From contig WACJ01000258.1 in the NCBI GenBank assembly GCA_008973525.1, positions 248,001-312,000 on the forward strand: 64,000 bases of DNA, given 5' to 3'. This DNA is from Stenopsyche tienmushanensis. Lineage: Eukaryota > Arthropoda > Insecta > Trichoptera > Stenopsychidae. Of this stretch, positions 46,736-59,207 are shown in pieces (position 1 is the stretch's first letter; each line of letters starts with the position of its first letter). The position numbers and the translations under genes are program-made. The notes below the pieces were generated by a model. It did not search any database. It saw only the letters and a program-made list of their open reading frames with translations, and was not told the DNA's origin.

Positions 46736-48984
46736 TATTATAAAATGAAGGTAAAATAGAATAATAATTGGAAACAGCCAATGATCATGAATATGCAAAG
46801 ACTTTCCCAGATCATAAATTGGTCTTTAATTATCAACAAAATTACTTTTTTTCTTATTAAAATACATAATCAATTTTATTGATGGGAAAGTCCATCATTA
46901 CTTTTTAGTAATAAGTGTCTGAAAATTTGATGTCTTAATACTCTGAAAAATTGACACGGTAATAACGTTATAAATTAGTAACATTTAGTCTGTTTAATCC
47001 TACAAATATTTTCCAAACCACGTGTATTCCAATATATATATATTTATATATTTAATTTCATTATTTAGTAAAAATAACATCGTAATAGACAACATTTAGA
47101 TCAATGATCACGATGTAATATTATGAATAATGTATATGCGAAATTGTGATAATAATAGATGCATTCGTATATTATTTCGTAAACTATAAATCTGGAGATT
47201 AATAGAAAATTGGTTTAATACTCGTTGCCTAATACTGAAGATAAATTATTCTAAAGCGTTTAATCGGTATTAGGTGATATTAAATCTTATAGGATTTGAA
47301 AGCGTCTATTTAAATTATTTTACATAAATTATCATAGTTTTTAGCGCAATTTTAATAGGGCTATTTGCTTATTGAATTATATATTAGGACGTTTTCTTCG
47401 CATAAATCTGATGAAAATGTTATTTTCTTTTAATTTTATATGAAAGGACTATCATCAGCGACATCTGTGTTTCGGGGGCAAAATTTCTACACGGACACAA
47501 ATCCTTGTCGTAAATTTTTGAGGAGAATTTTAATAGATTCGTCTGGTTGAATTATTAAAAATGTCCCTTCCCACCCTGTCGAAAATGCTTTTCCGCGCGT
47601 CAAATCAAATATGATTTAAAATGTATTCAGTTTAGCGGGTCCCGGATTATAATTCCACGCAGTTAATAATTTATGGCAAGGGGGGGATGTTTTCAAAGTG
47701 AGGCAATTAGTGCCGGGCATTTCGGCTTTGAAACTGAAGTCAATGGTTCGAAATTTACACAATTTTCACGGCTTTGAACAAGTTTGCCGGATAAGAAGGG
47801 CAAACTTTGACGATAATTGGTCCCACAAGTGACCGCACTTATCTGGACCGGAGATAACTACACTTTGCTGCAAGGCTAAAATTTCAATTAAACTAACACC
47901 CAACTTATTTAAAACTGATGTACAACTATCAAGTAATCTTGGAACAATGATATCTTCAGCGTCAAACAAGGGTGGCGGAATCAACCCCCGGCCAAAAGTG
48001 TATAGGGCGCTCGCCAAATTGGTCCAAAGTTACATCATTCGCGTATGACATCATTTGGTTGCGAGACTCGTCTGTTGACTATCCAAAATGGATGCCAAGT
48101 AGGTGTGACAGAAATAAATGTTCAAATTCAAATTAACATGATCACTACGGACCAATTCTCAAGCCTTAAAAAGACTCAATTAACATTACTATTGGCAAAG
48201 TTTTCAGTTGGCAAGTTCTAATTCCTTTTTACTCCAATCTCTACCCACATCACGAAACTTTAAGCGCTCGCCGAAAAAGTTAAATTGCCATTACAATGTA
48301 TCAGACCGACTAGCGATATGATGAAAATGCTAATTGCAGTATATGTGAAATATTGAAAAATTTTCCCAGGAGTATTTTGCACGTTCATAACCTATGCTAA
48401 TATAGCATTTCGCACCATTGACTTAGGTCGTAAACTTTGTCTAGCTTTACTGTATAGCATTTCCGAGAAATCTTCTCAGCTCATGATACAACATGAAGAT
48501 AAATAATAAAATAAACTAATAATAAAATCCTCATTGTTGTTAATCATATATAAAACTCTGTGATTCTTCGAAGAATATTATTTTTGCAAAAGCTATTATG
48601 GCTGAAAGCTTTTAAAGCTTTATATACAATACGAAAGAAGTAACAACTAAATGCAACCCACTGCAGTATTAAATCTCCACAGTTTAAACTCCAAACGTCG
48701 ATTATTCATCGAAACGACAATTAATAAACAATATATAAATATAAACGCAATAGAGAATACTATACCAATATATTTTTGGAAACTTAGTAACAATAATAGG
48801 GTCCGTAGTCTAAATATACTCAAAAATACACTGTATGCATAGAAACACATCGTTTCTCCAGAAACACGTGCATTTATACTTTAATTGATATTAGGTCCTC
48901 CTGAAAGAAATACATTATTTTCACACGCTGTCGTTTAAGTATAATTTGTGCTCCGACACTGTGAAGAAAATATCTTTGCAATTT
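46736..48984. other. Stretch without recognised gene
   Basis: An AT dinucleotide run lies at 47034-47059. A minus-strand frame of about 89 codons ends at 47766 and reads like protein (for example PPPLFDAEDIIVPRLL), but it lacks an ATG or clear splice acceptor and matches no family I can name. Confidence 0.4.
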
Positions 48985-49421
48985 TTTTTTCGGAAAAAAT
49001 AATATACGCAGTGTCAATGTCATCATTGTTCTGCTTAGATTTTCTCTTTCCAACAATATAATTCATAATTAGTAAAGATGTCACTATAATCCCTAATTTA
49101 AAAAAATAAATTAATCACAAAATGGCGACTGTTTAACAAAAATTTAAGTCAACCCATTTTTTGGTCTTATTTGGTCACAGTTTTAATTTTTTTGAAGAGT
49201 TGAAAAAATAATTTTTACATAAATCTGGTAGGAACAATAGAGGGTTATATAGAAAAGATTCATACCTAGTTTGCAGTAAATTAGTTAATTAAAACTTGAG
49301 ATATGATGTCAACCGTGTTGAAAAAAGTAGTTTCGAGGAAAACGCATTAAAATATTGCTTTAAAAAACCGCATAACTTCGAATTCACACAAAAAAAAGTC
49401 GCACAAAAAGAGGTTTGAGTG
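48985..49421 (+). mobile_element. Pogo/Tigger-like non-autonomous element, copy P5 (left end missing)
   Basis: The right end GAGGTTTGAGTG is followed by TA (49422-49423), with CGCATAACTTCG and two CACAAAAA motifs just inside. Shared blocks include GTCATCATTGTTCTGCTTAG and ATGATGTCAACCGTGTTG. The left terminal repeat is not found. Confidence 0.65.
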
Positions 49422-49423
49422 TA

Positions 49424-52283
49424 TTTGATAAAATATGACAAATCAAGTAAAAAATGTATTTAAAAAACAATGGATTTCTTTTGGGATAACCTAATATAAT
49501 ACAATAGGATGGACTTCAACAAAACATTTTACTGTGATGATAATAGCAACATTGACGCAATTCAATTACAAAAATATATCTATCTATTTAATCTCGCTAA
49601 TTGGCCAAAAATAAAATGACTTCTAAAGCTTTTATATATAATAATACATTTTAATTTTAGCAGCGTAATAGCCAAATAACTTGTCTATCAAGAAGTCCAT
49701 CAGAAAATCGCAAATTTTTGGTTAAAACTGGTTGATAAAGGGCGTATTTATATGCGATTAAAACGCCAAATATTATATATTAAGCGTCAAATAAATATTT
49801 AACTTGATTGGATGAAGTTATTCAATAAAAATACCTGCAAATATATAAGATTGTTGATTTATTGTCTAATTAACATTGAATAATAACGTTTATTTCTAAT
49901 ATAAATGATATTTAGTTTGGTTTACTTTGTGATTTATACGTTTATGATTAGACTAGATACATGCATTTAGAGTGTTATTAATTCAGCATATGGATGACAT
50001 AAGCAATATAGTCGTATGCATGATATTTTTTGATGAAAATCTCTTGCATTTGAAAAATCATCCGTTTTTCAAGAGGGAAGAAAGCATACGTCAATTTTCA
50101 TGGAAGTGGTGACGTTACAACTCTACGAACGCGAGACTTGGGCTATTGATTTTCACCCTGAGGGTGAGGGCGAGGATGGGAAGCGAGAGGGCCTAACAGT
50201 CCCCAGGGCGAGGGCAGAGAGTGACGGCACCAATACCGAGGGAGGCTTCGCCCAGAGTAAGAGGGCCCCCAAGGTGAGGAGGAAACACCGACAACGAAGG
50301 AATTATGGACACGCAGTTAAGAATATAAGTTACACACTTCACTCCACTTAAGCCTGGCTCACCGAGCGAGTAGTCGTCGAGGGGAAACTACCAAATGAAT
50401 ACCTACAATTCGCTCCTGATTTATTTGTTTTCTGACCCAACTTCCAATGGTCTTTCTCATTTTTTCCGTGTCTGGCTCTATCATTTTGGGGCAATTAAGA
50501 CCATCGTGTGAAGAAATATGATGTTTTTTAGACGACCGACGACCAAGCGATCGAATGACATCTCCCTAAAAGGGCGCACAACTACACGCGAATCAAGCCA
50601 CGTTTTGATACGCTTAATGAAATATATTTTCACTAAAATTTTCCATGGTGATCTGAAAGCACTTTGATGCCTATTCTCCACATGACCGGCGTCAGTTGAA
50701 TCATCACATGTGATTAAATCAATCCATTACGGATTACCAATGCACGTATTGGATATCCTAGATTATGACACAACCCCAATGCTTACTGGAATCGCTTTTG
50801 AGGGGTCATAAGCTCATGAAGAGAGCATCAGACTGGCAGTAATTTTTCAGTATCCATTTCTGATTGAATAATTTCAATTTCACAGAACAAAACCAAATTT
50901 ATATAATTTTATACGGAAAATTTCATTTATATTTCTAAGAGAGAAAAAATGTTAATACCAATCTTACTAATAAACTTAGAAAAGCCTGATAAGAAATAAG
51001 GCTGTATTAAATACAATACGTACAATATTTTAACCACGCCACATGCTAAGCTTATTAAGCACAAATTTGATCCGCATTAATTTGATTACATCGACTCTTT
51101 CGTATTAATACACAACATATTTTTTTATATTTATTTTGTCTCCAAAATTTTCCCAAACATTGCCAAAATTTGAAAATTTTAACAAAATTGTGGCAGTTCA
51201 AATTGGTAACACTTGATCTGGCGTATACGTATGCATTTTGATAATTATAGTCACTTTCTATACAACGATAAACTATGATTAAATTTTGGTAGCAACGCCT
51301 GTCATATCGGGTTGTAAAAATTAATTAGCCGAACATGACTACGTTGCAATCATAAATATCCAAGCATGATCGTTATTAAAAACGTCAGTCTAGCAAATTT
51401 TAAATATGCAATATATTTTGTCGATAACGTACGAAAGAACTTACAAACTCCAAGTACAGCAAAGCACCATTGCATAGCGATTTTGCATGTTGTGCTTTTG
51501 TTGATTTACAAGATTATGTATCCAGGAATAAGCTTGCAAAGTTTCACTTTGAAGCTCGTGCAAATGAGAGACTGATTAGTGCCAACAAAATTTGAAACTT
51601 GTCAGAGTAAACGTATAGTTATCGAAACCTCACGAAACAAAACTCCACCCCGGCCATCCCCCACAAAAGACCAACGAATGATTCGCTAATAAATTATGCA
51701 TATTTACAGTGGACGTAATTGAATATTATGTATGGACCGTGTGAATAATTCATATCAAGAGCGTAGTCATATGGTAATTCAGGTCTAATATCCACCGACT
51801 GTCGATAAAGAATACGAAGGAGAAATACTTCATGTGGAGGATTGAAAGTGTTTTTCAATACGCCGGGCGATAATAATGATGGATTTGGTTCATTTTAACG
51901 ATGTTGAATAGTATTTGAGCACGAAAATAGCAACTGTCAAGATACCGATTGTGGCATGTCAGCTTCGTCGTCATTTACCTGCCATTCATTAATCCATGTT
52001 GGTTTAGTGTCACGACGATACAAAAATACTCTCCAAAAATAGCATGATGAATGGAGAATCTTTCCATTTCAAGGTTTTCGCTTGAAAAATACAGAAAAAT
52101 TAATTTAAATCATATTTATCATATACCAATACGAATGAGAGTGGATATGTATAATTTGATTGAATGACATCAAAAGTATTATTTTCCTCCAATCAAAGAC
52201 AGTTTATAATGCAAAAATAAAGTATGGGTTCTGCTATCTTACATTTATAGAATTTATTATCTGTTTATCTATAGAAACGCTAA
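49424..52283. other. Stretch without recognised gene
   Basis: 49469-49493 carries TTCTTTTGGGATAACCTAA followed by TA, which resembles an isolated mariner-type terminal repeat. 50145-50330 is GC-rich and contains an ATG-initiated frame (50100-50351) with a basic C-terminal half (RAPKVRRKHRQRRN) but no known domain. Confidence 0.4.
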
Positions 52284-52285
52284 TA

Positions 52286-52862
52286 CACTTAAACCTTTTT
52301 TGTGCGGTAGATGCGTTCCTCGGAAAATCGCACAAAAAAAGCTACGAGTCAAAATCGCTCTTTTCGAAAGAAATATTGTAGTGTGTATAAGTTTTTCTCT
52401 TTCCAACAATATAATTCATAATTAGTAAAGATGTCACTATGGACCCTAACTAAAAAAAATTAAAAATCATAAAAAGGCGTCTGTTTAAAAAAAATTCAGA
52501 CAAGTTATTTTTTTGGCCTCATTTTGTCAGTTTTTTTTAAATAGTTAAAAAATAAATTTTGACATAAATCTGGTAGGAATAATAGAGGGTTATATATAAA
52601 AGATTCACACCCAGTTTGAAGTAAATTGATTTATAACAACTTGAGATATGATGTCAACCGTGTTGAAAAAAGTAGTTTCATTATAGTAGGACCGGTCAAG
52701 TTGCAGCTTCACTAAAATAGCTATAACTTCGTAAATAGTTGGAATTTTGGAAATTCCTTTAGAGAACGTATTTATAAAAGACGAAACATTGAAATAATGT
52801 TTAAAAAAAAATGCTTTAACAATCCGCATAACTTCTAAATCGCACAAAAAGAGGTTTGAGTG
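52286..52862 (+). mobile_element. Pogo/Tigger-like non-autonomous element, copy P6 (both ends)
   Basis: Flanked by TA (52284-52285 and 52863-52864). The ends are CACTTAAACCTTTTTTGTGC and, in reverse complement, CACTCAAACCTCTTTTTGTG, so both terminal repeats are well preserved. The CACTCAAACCTC start and TA target fit the pogo/Tigger branch of Tc1/mariner. Interior blocks match P2 and P5. At 577 bp it is a good reference copy for this family. No transposase frame. Confidence 0.85.
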
Positions 52863-52864
52863 TA

Positions 52865-54400
52865 CTATAGAAGAAAAATATCATTAAACATTTTGAACCA
52901 TCATTTCTACTTAACTATATCAATTGTCGATAATGAAAACTCTTTTACAACCTGAATTTTAATCCAAATCTTAATAATTAGAATGCAGGGACTACCCACA
53001 ATATCAAAACGTGATTGCCTTTTCATACTCAATATGAACTTTTTTCTTATATAAAAATGCATTTATGTTGTTTATGCATTACAATATACTAATATGATCA
53101 TAGGATCATAAGATCAATACAGTAAATGACTTTGATCTAACATTTTAAATGTCATTATTACGAGGCATATCCATTATCTTTGATATAATTTAAAAAACAT
53201 AGTATTCCTATTTCGATTCATGAGGCTAAAAATATTTTAATGTCCACTTTTAATAATAAAAATATTATTGTATTTATATAATTGCTTTCCAGATAGAACG
53301 AACGTCATTCATACAATACATCTAGTTATTAAATATGATCGATGGATATCGTTTTTAATAATTTTTGATACCTGTCAGGAGCTTTTGTGTTAAATAAAAT
53401 TGTGTGGATATATATTATAAGACCTTGAGGAAGAAAAGAAGACGAAAATCAATGAAGTTCGTTCAGATGGAATTTACAACCGTCTGGAAGATTTGGAAGT
53501 ATTTTCATATTTTCATACGCATAATAAACATACAAATTTTAGAATGTAATGATAGTTATAATGAGATTGTAATCTAGGCGAGAAATAATTTAGCAAGCTC
53601 TCAAATGGATTTACGCCCGAATACTTGCGACATCATTTCGAGCAAAGCCACCCAATTGCAGCCCGATTATTAATGTTGCATATTGGAGATATAACGTCGA
53701 CATTTCAACAGAAGGACGATAATATCCGATGGGAGTGGATTTGAGCATGTATGGAGATGGCATGGTTCGTGCCAAAGCAGTGGAGCAGAGATAAGGATCC
53801 CTCGAAACCGACATATACACTATCGATTTGACGCTACGTCGGGCTTACGTCTCTACTCCACCCTCCACCGAACCATATGGACTATCAGACCCACATAAGG
53901 AGTTGACTCATCCACCTAAAAAGGGTTGCGAAAACCTTTTTTTATTCTCGGCCCACAATCCTTCTCCGAGACTAACAGATACACACGAAAATGTTATTTG
54001 ATATCCATAAACATGTTCGTGGCCCTTCGCTCCGCAATAATAATTGATAAAGCCCTAAAAAATCGAATTCAAATAACAAGATGGTGATATCGAAATGTGA
54101 GATATTCACATCAGTTCGTGTTAAAGTAAAAATGCAATACTATGATTCAAATATGATTTTCCTCTAAAAACACAACTTAAGACAATTCTGCCTAGGATTT
54201 CTTCGAAATATTACGATCTCACAATGAGATAAAATATTCTATATGTATTTAATTACTATAATATACCATGGAAGATTACCGTATAATACATCCATTTTGC
54301 ATTTATAATATTTTTCATTATAAAATGGAGAATCGGCGAATTATTGCTTTGTACAGAGTTTGAAGAGGGGTTCAATTACTGGTCTTGATCGTATTCAATA
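52865..54400. other. Gene-free stretch
   Basis: AT-rich sequence. The frame 53611-53820 (minus) shows no domain. No repeat copies noticed. Confidence 0.5.
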
Positions 54401-54418
54401 ATACGGCTACATGATCTC

Positions 54419-54580
54419 TTGACGGAGTCTGTAAGGAAAATAGAACAATACATAAATTTGAGGCAACTTCTAAGGGTGAATCAAGTTTCAAGAATGGAGA
54501 ACAACCGACCACTCAAAGGCCTGATGAGAAGCAGACCTACAGAGAAAACGATGGATGTTGCTACCCTATATAATGCTTGT
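54419..54580 (+). pseudogene. LINE C-terminal coding fragment
   Basis: The frame reads NLRQLLRVNQVSRMENNRPL then KGLMRSRPTEKT. The pattern LRW-GHV-RM-NR-K-RP-GKR is common near the C-terminus of insect non-LTR retrotransposon polyproteins, downstream of the reverse transcriptase. No reverse-transcriptase core or 3' end is seen nearby, so it is a short relic. Confidence 0.45.
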
Positions 54581-54599
54581 TTAATTTTCATATTTGTAA

Positions 54600-56640
54600 A
54601 ACTATTTGCATTTATCATAAGCATAAAACAATAGTGTTTTGGTTTTATTTAAATAAAATAAAGAAGAATAAACGAACAATCGTACATAAAATATGACAGT
54701 AATATTGGCTATATTCTCTTATCGAACAAAAAGCGCTGCCAAGATTTTAAACTTGTTTAAATTTCATAAAAGGTAATAAGATCTTTGTTTGGAGGAGCAC
54801 TTAAAGAATTGAGAAACACTGACCCAGTGGCTGGGATTCAAGAGGAAGCTCTCGTCTCAAATGACGATTAAGTATGTAATCCAGAGACCAAATCCCAACC
54901 GCAAATCAGGCTTTCGACCAACAGTGTTTTGGCAAACCTCATATTATTTAAGTCGAAAGCACACACACGAGCAGCATTTTGCGAGAAATTGAAAAACATA
55001 TTAAAAACATGAAAATCGCTTACATCTTGTGCAGCATCTAATTTCGGATCTTATTGAATGGATAATGCAAAGATTTTATTTCGATCGTTATTTGATCGCA
55101 AGCAGTACTGGCCTACTTGTGGCGTTCTTACTTGTTGCGCGGTGTATCGCAATAAAAAAGGAATAAATTTAGCATGAGGACGATCAGAACAAATACCAAC
55201 AACTCAAAACTATATCAAGCGTTTTTTATTCATTTGCGAATCTGTCTTTTTTTTGAGTTTATGCCAATTCCTCGGGTCGTTTATTTTTTTGCTCGCCCGA
55301 TGGATGCGCTGCGTGCGTAATTTAAATACTTTGTATTGTGTGTATTATATGATGTCGAGACGAGTTTTGGCTTTGTTCGGCCTGGATATAAAAAAACTGT
55401 ATTACCATTTTTCGCCTTCTTTTAAAGCCTCAGAGTGTAGTTATGCCCCTTTCTGCCGAATAAAAGTCAGATTCTTCTCGGAATATGTCGGAGAGATCCT
55501 TGCGGTATTGTATCTGGTCTCAAAAGTCAATATAATACTAACTACCGAGGCGATATACAGCCGCAAAGATACCAGTGAGAAAGTAATAAAATAACGCCAT
55601 TATCGTTTTCATCCCTTTCTCTTTCCCTCCCTTTCGCAAATCTCCCCTCATTTCGTGCATTATCAATCGTCACCTATTTACCTTGCCTCCACTTTACGCT
55701 CAATTTTCAATAAGCGAAGTTTAATAGCTGTACACGGAGAGACGGGAAAATATTTATTTAGAGGTATCCCACCCCGCCTGGGTAGCCGACGCACCCGTTT
55801 CGAATATCTGGGATAGGGCCGGGGGGCCGATATACATCACCCTCATCGCCATAAGCCGAATATCTTAAATCACATAACCACCAAATTGCGTAATGTAAGT
55901 AAAGCTGTTTTGGCAGCCAGTGCTTAGAATAGGGTATATTACATGTGAGGCTTAGCCTCCTGGGAGCTTACCGGATTTGAGGTCATTATTGAGAGATATC
56001 GACCGCCATTTTATAAACGCTCCGCGATGGTGGGCGCTAATGCCATCGGCTGCTTTACACTTTTTACCTGAAACAAAGCGAGAAAGTTTTCATTAGAAAC
56101 TTTAAATTGCACGAGAAAACTTCTTCGGATGATACCTTTATTTTGTACATTCGGTTTAATTTACTATGGAAGTAAATAGTTGAGCAAATTACCATATTAA
56201 AACTTTCGAGTGTTCCGCGATAAATTTTGAATTCAAGCCGAAACAAATCTATGAAATCAATAAAGAAGAGAAATATATCATCAAAGGTAGACATAATTAT
56301 ACAAACATTAACATTCGAAAACCATTCATGGTAATACTTGCGTAAAGTGCTAACGAGGATATATCGTTGCGTATGCCATGGATCCCTAAAATTTGTATCG
56401 TAAGAGAACTATATCTCAAAATATCTTTATAAATTGATACACGAAACTCTAGTTTAATAGACAATTATAACGATTTTAACTAGTATCATCGATTGAATAG
56501 AGAATAAATTAGTGGCAAAAAAAGATTCAGACAATAAATCTGTCATTGAAGTAAGGATTTGGATAGCTTGGATGAATGTATATATGACTGTAATATGATA
56601 AGGATGTTAAAATACTTGGATTTAAAGATAACAATAATAT
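54600..56640. other. Stretch without recognised gene
   Basis: The 113-codon plus-strand frame at 55253-55594 starts at TTG and shows no known domain. A pyrimidine-rich patch at 55615-55650 and a GC-richer patch at 55770-55830 are present without a clear function. Confidence 0.45.
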
Positions 56641-56649
56641 AAATAATAG

Positions 56650-56980
56650 TTAAATATAACTGAACCATTAACCGAAACTGAACCGATTCAAAAATATCGG
56701 TTTTACACGTTTAAAATATCATTTCGGTACACGTTTTACACGAAATAAAGTTTAGTCGATTTTCATTTTGACATATTTTGTAACATTCTTAATCTTAAAC
56801 TTAATCCTTGTTCATCTTGTTGTCTTGTGATAATTTTATCAATACTTTAAATAATATTGTTATCAAAGAAACCCAGACTGATACACCCAGATTTCAATTT
56901 GCTCTCTTGTATTATGTACTACAAACTGGGACTCCTAAGCTTCCAGTCAATAACCTTTCGTTTCGTAAATATAAAATACA
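56650..56980. mobile_element. hAT-like fragment interrupted by a Mutator-like element
   Basis: ACCGAAACTGAACCGATTCA at the start and ACCTTTCGTTTCGTAAATAT at the end match the subterminal and interior sequence of the hAT-like element at 3154-4359 (about 3200-3490). The match stops where the Mutator-like element begins at 56985. The continuation beyond that element is not recognised. Confidence 0.45.
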
Positions 56981-56984
56981 TTAA

Positions 56985-58438
56985 GGGGGGAAACCACATT
57001 AGGAGCAGATTTGTTAGCGTTTTTTGTATTTTTTTTAACGGGGAAGGAATAATTAGAATATGTTTAAACTTTGATAATATATTTTTAATATTTTGAAATA
57101 CAGTTGAATTTTTTTTGAGTAATTTCCGCCGGAAATAGTCAAGTTATAAGGTGCTTCCCATGGAAGATCGCCAAAAGAGTTTACTACTTTGGTACAATGT
57201 GCTAATCACAATTTTTAATTGAATTCCATATAACATTTAAATATTATTAACAATATAATTTCTAAACAGGTGAATCAAGTTTTAACTGAAAAAATACATG
57301 TTTGAGAAGTGTTTAAACAAAATAGTACGATTTTTTAGCAGTTTTTTTCACCTTTCTTGGAATAAAAAACATATTTTTAATAATAACATTTTCTCGCAAT
57401 TAGATTAGAATAAATTATAATTAAATAAACAATATTTATATAATTTTAAAAAAAATGGTTAGTAACTTTTTGAGCTAAAGTGTAACAAAGTTGAAAAAAC
57501 GTGGTTACGAGATAAACGCGTTTAAAAAAATAATTACCGAAAACGAGAAATTTAAGGCAGTAATAAATAGTATAAACTATCTAACAGTTAATCAGTTATT
57601 CCAGCATCATATAGCAACCCTTCACCTTCTTCATACGCATAATTTTGAGCTTGCATCTCTTATTTTCGAGCTTTCCGAGCTTCCTTGATCTCCACTACGC
57701 TGCTTCTATTCTGTCGTTTGACGCGCCACTCATCCATTTGCCGTAAATAATTAAAGCTCTGTGAGCCAACAACTACTTTTAATTCGTCCATAATCATTAC
57801 AAGTGCTGAATTACCTTCATTGAATAAGGCAAAAGCCAAAAATGCCACAATCAAGATTGCTTTTAAGTCAGAATTTAGGTGCTTTGGAGCCAATACGGTC
57901 AAGTTGAAACTTTAGTTTGCATTCTGTGTATGACCACCTCTTAATAATTTAGTACTCAGAAATTCATCTTTCGACAAATCTTCATATATCGAAAGGATTG
58001 CTTTTTGAAGGTCGGGGTGTAGGGTTCAGGCCTAGTTTAGTCCTTATCTGCCAACACCTAAGAGTCGCATGACAAACATAATTCTACGATTTATCTCAAA
58101 TCCAGTGCCAACGGATGGACCTGAATTGGTTTGTCATGATCCACACTTGCAATTGATAATGAGCTTGAAACCGAGACCACGAATTCCAATTTCTTAAAAT
58201 TTCTCATCCTTCTTCTTCCCGTAGTACAAGGGTATAGTGTCAAGTAAGTAAATAAGGGTCCACTGAACGGTACTACCCAAGAAACTGGACTGACGGGTGT
58301 TCACTTTAGTATTCATAACAACGAAAAAAATCGAGATTTTGTTGTGAAACTTTTAAAACATATTCTTGAATATTTTTACTAATATTTTTTTTAAGTAAAA
58401 AATAAAAAAAATCGAAACGTCTAATGTGATTTTTCCTC
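56985..58438 (-). mobile_element. Mutator-like element with TTAA-bounded terminal repeats
   Basis: The left end GGGGGGAAACCACATTAG and the right end, in reverse complement GAGGAAAAATCACATTAG, form imperfect terminal inverted repeats that continue into T-rich sequence. TTAA stands immediately outside both ends (56981-56984 and 58439-58442); because TTAA is palindromic it could be target duplication or the outermost part of the repeats. A Mutator-like transposase relic lies inside. Classical Mutator-group elements leave 8-11-bp duplications, which are not seen here. Confidence 0.55.
57588..58193 (-). pseudogene. Mutator-like transposase, internally deleted but frame-preserving
   Basis: From the N-terminal side the translation reads EIGIRGLGFKLIINCKCGS, then GFEINRRIMFVMRLLGVGR. 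These match the conserved start of the animal Mutator-like transposase family (GL-KL-CxCG, EINRR-YAMR-LGVG). It then passes to TLHPDLQKAILSIYEDLSKD, LLRGGHTQNAN, LTVLAPKHLNS, FNEGNSALVMIMDELKV and a terminal GLLYDAGITD. The middle of the protein is missing, yet all blocks share one frame across 202 codons, broken only by about six stop codons. The final stop is at 57588-57590. Confidence 0.8.
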
Positions 58439-58442
58439 TTAA

Positions 58443-59178
58443 GTAAATTCAACAAAATTATTCAAGTAAATACCGATTTTTTTTTAAATTTTAAATTAAG
58501 GTTCCAACTTTTCGCAATAATAGAACTTGCTTAGTCTTTATGAAAAAATGATATCCGATTATTCAAAATTAAAAGGACAATGTTGAATATTTTACCCTAA
58601 ACAACTTGAACAATTGTCGCTGATTTTTTTAAACGAAGATTCTTCCATTAAAATAAGTATGTGCACCAAACAACTAAACCTATAAGGGAATCTCAGCTAA
58701 AAAGGATTCATTGAAAATAACAGACGTTTCACCAAAAATTGAGCAACAAGCTTAAGATGCTCCTGAAAATACTCCAAAAATGAGAATATTTCTGATATCA
58801 TCCTCATTTAAGAATGCATTATTTCAACAAAAAATTTCATTTACTTTAGGTAAGATCAATACTCAATAACTTTGTTAAAATAATAAATCGAGTCTATGTT
58901 GGAGTGTGTATTTTAGAAAAACTGTTTAAAGTGGGTCAAATGTATATTTTATGCCATCGTAAAATTATTTCCAACTAAAATATTGATAGCGAAAGCATCG
59001 AATGTGTTTATTTAAACTAAAAGCTCTCGAGAATATTAAAACTGAGCTTCTGAAAGATGCATCGTAAAGCGTCCAAAAATTAATGCCGACAGTCAGTTTT
59101 CCCGATCAATATCGAGGGCCGTCATTACACGTCGTGAAGATTTACTAGAAAAAATATTTTTTTAAGAATCTGAAAACA
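58443..59178. other. Gene-free stretch
   Basis: AT-rich sequence with T and A runs and no recognised gene or repeat. It would be the 3' side or downstream flank of the putative exon at 59208-59504. Confidence 0.45.
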
Positions 59179-59184
59179 TTTATT
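59179..59184 (-). promoter_or_regulatory. Possible polyadenylation signal AATAAA
   Basis: AATAAA on the minus strand lies about 24 bases past the stop codon of the putative terminal exon. The hexamer is frequent by chance in AT-rich DNA, so its value depends on the exon being real. Confidence 0.3.
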
Positions 59185-59207
59185 GGCTGATTGATAGCTA
59201 TTTGAGC

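Noticed and set aside
49469..49493. Isolated mariner-type terminal repeat
   Set aside because: The sequence resembles a TTAGGTTATCCCA end next to TA, but no partner end or interior was found, so no element is called.
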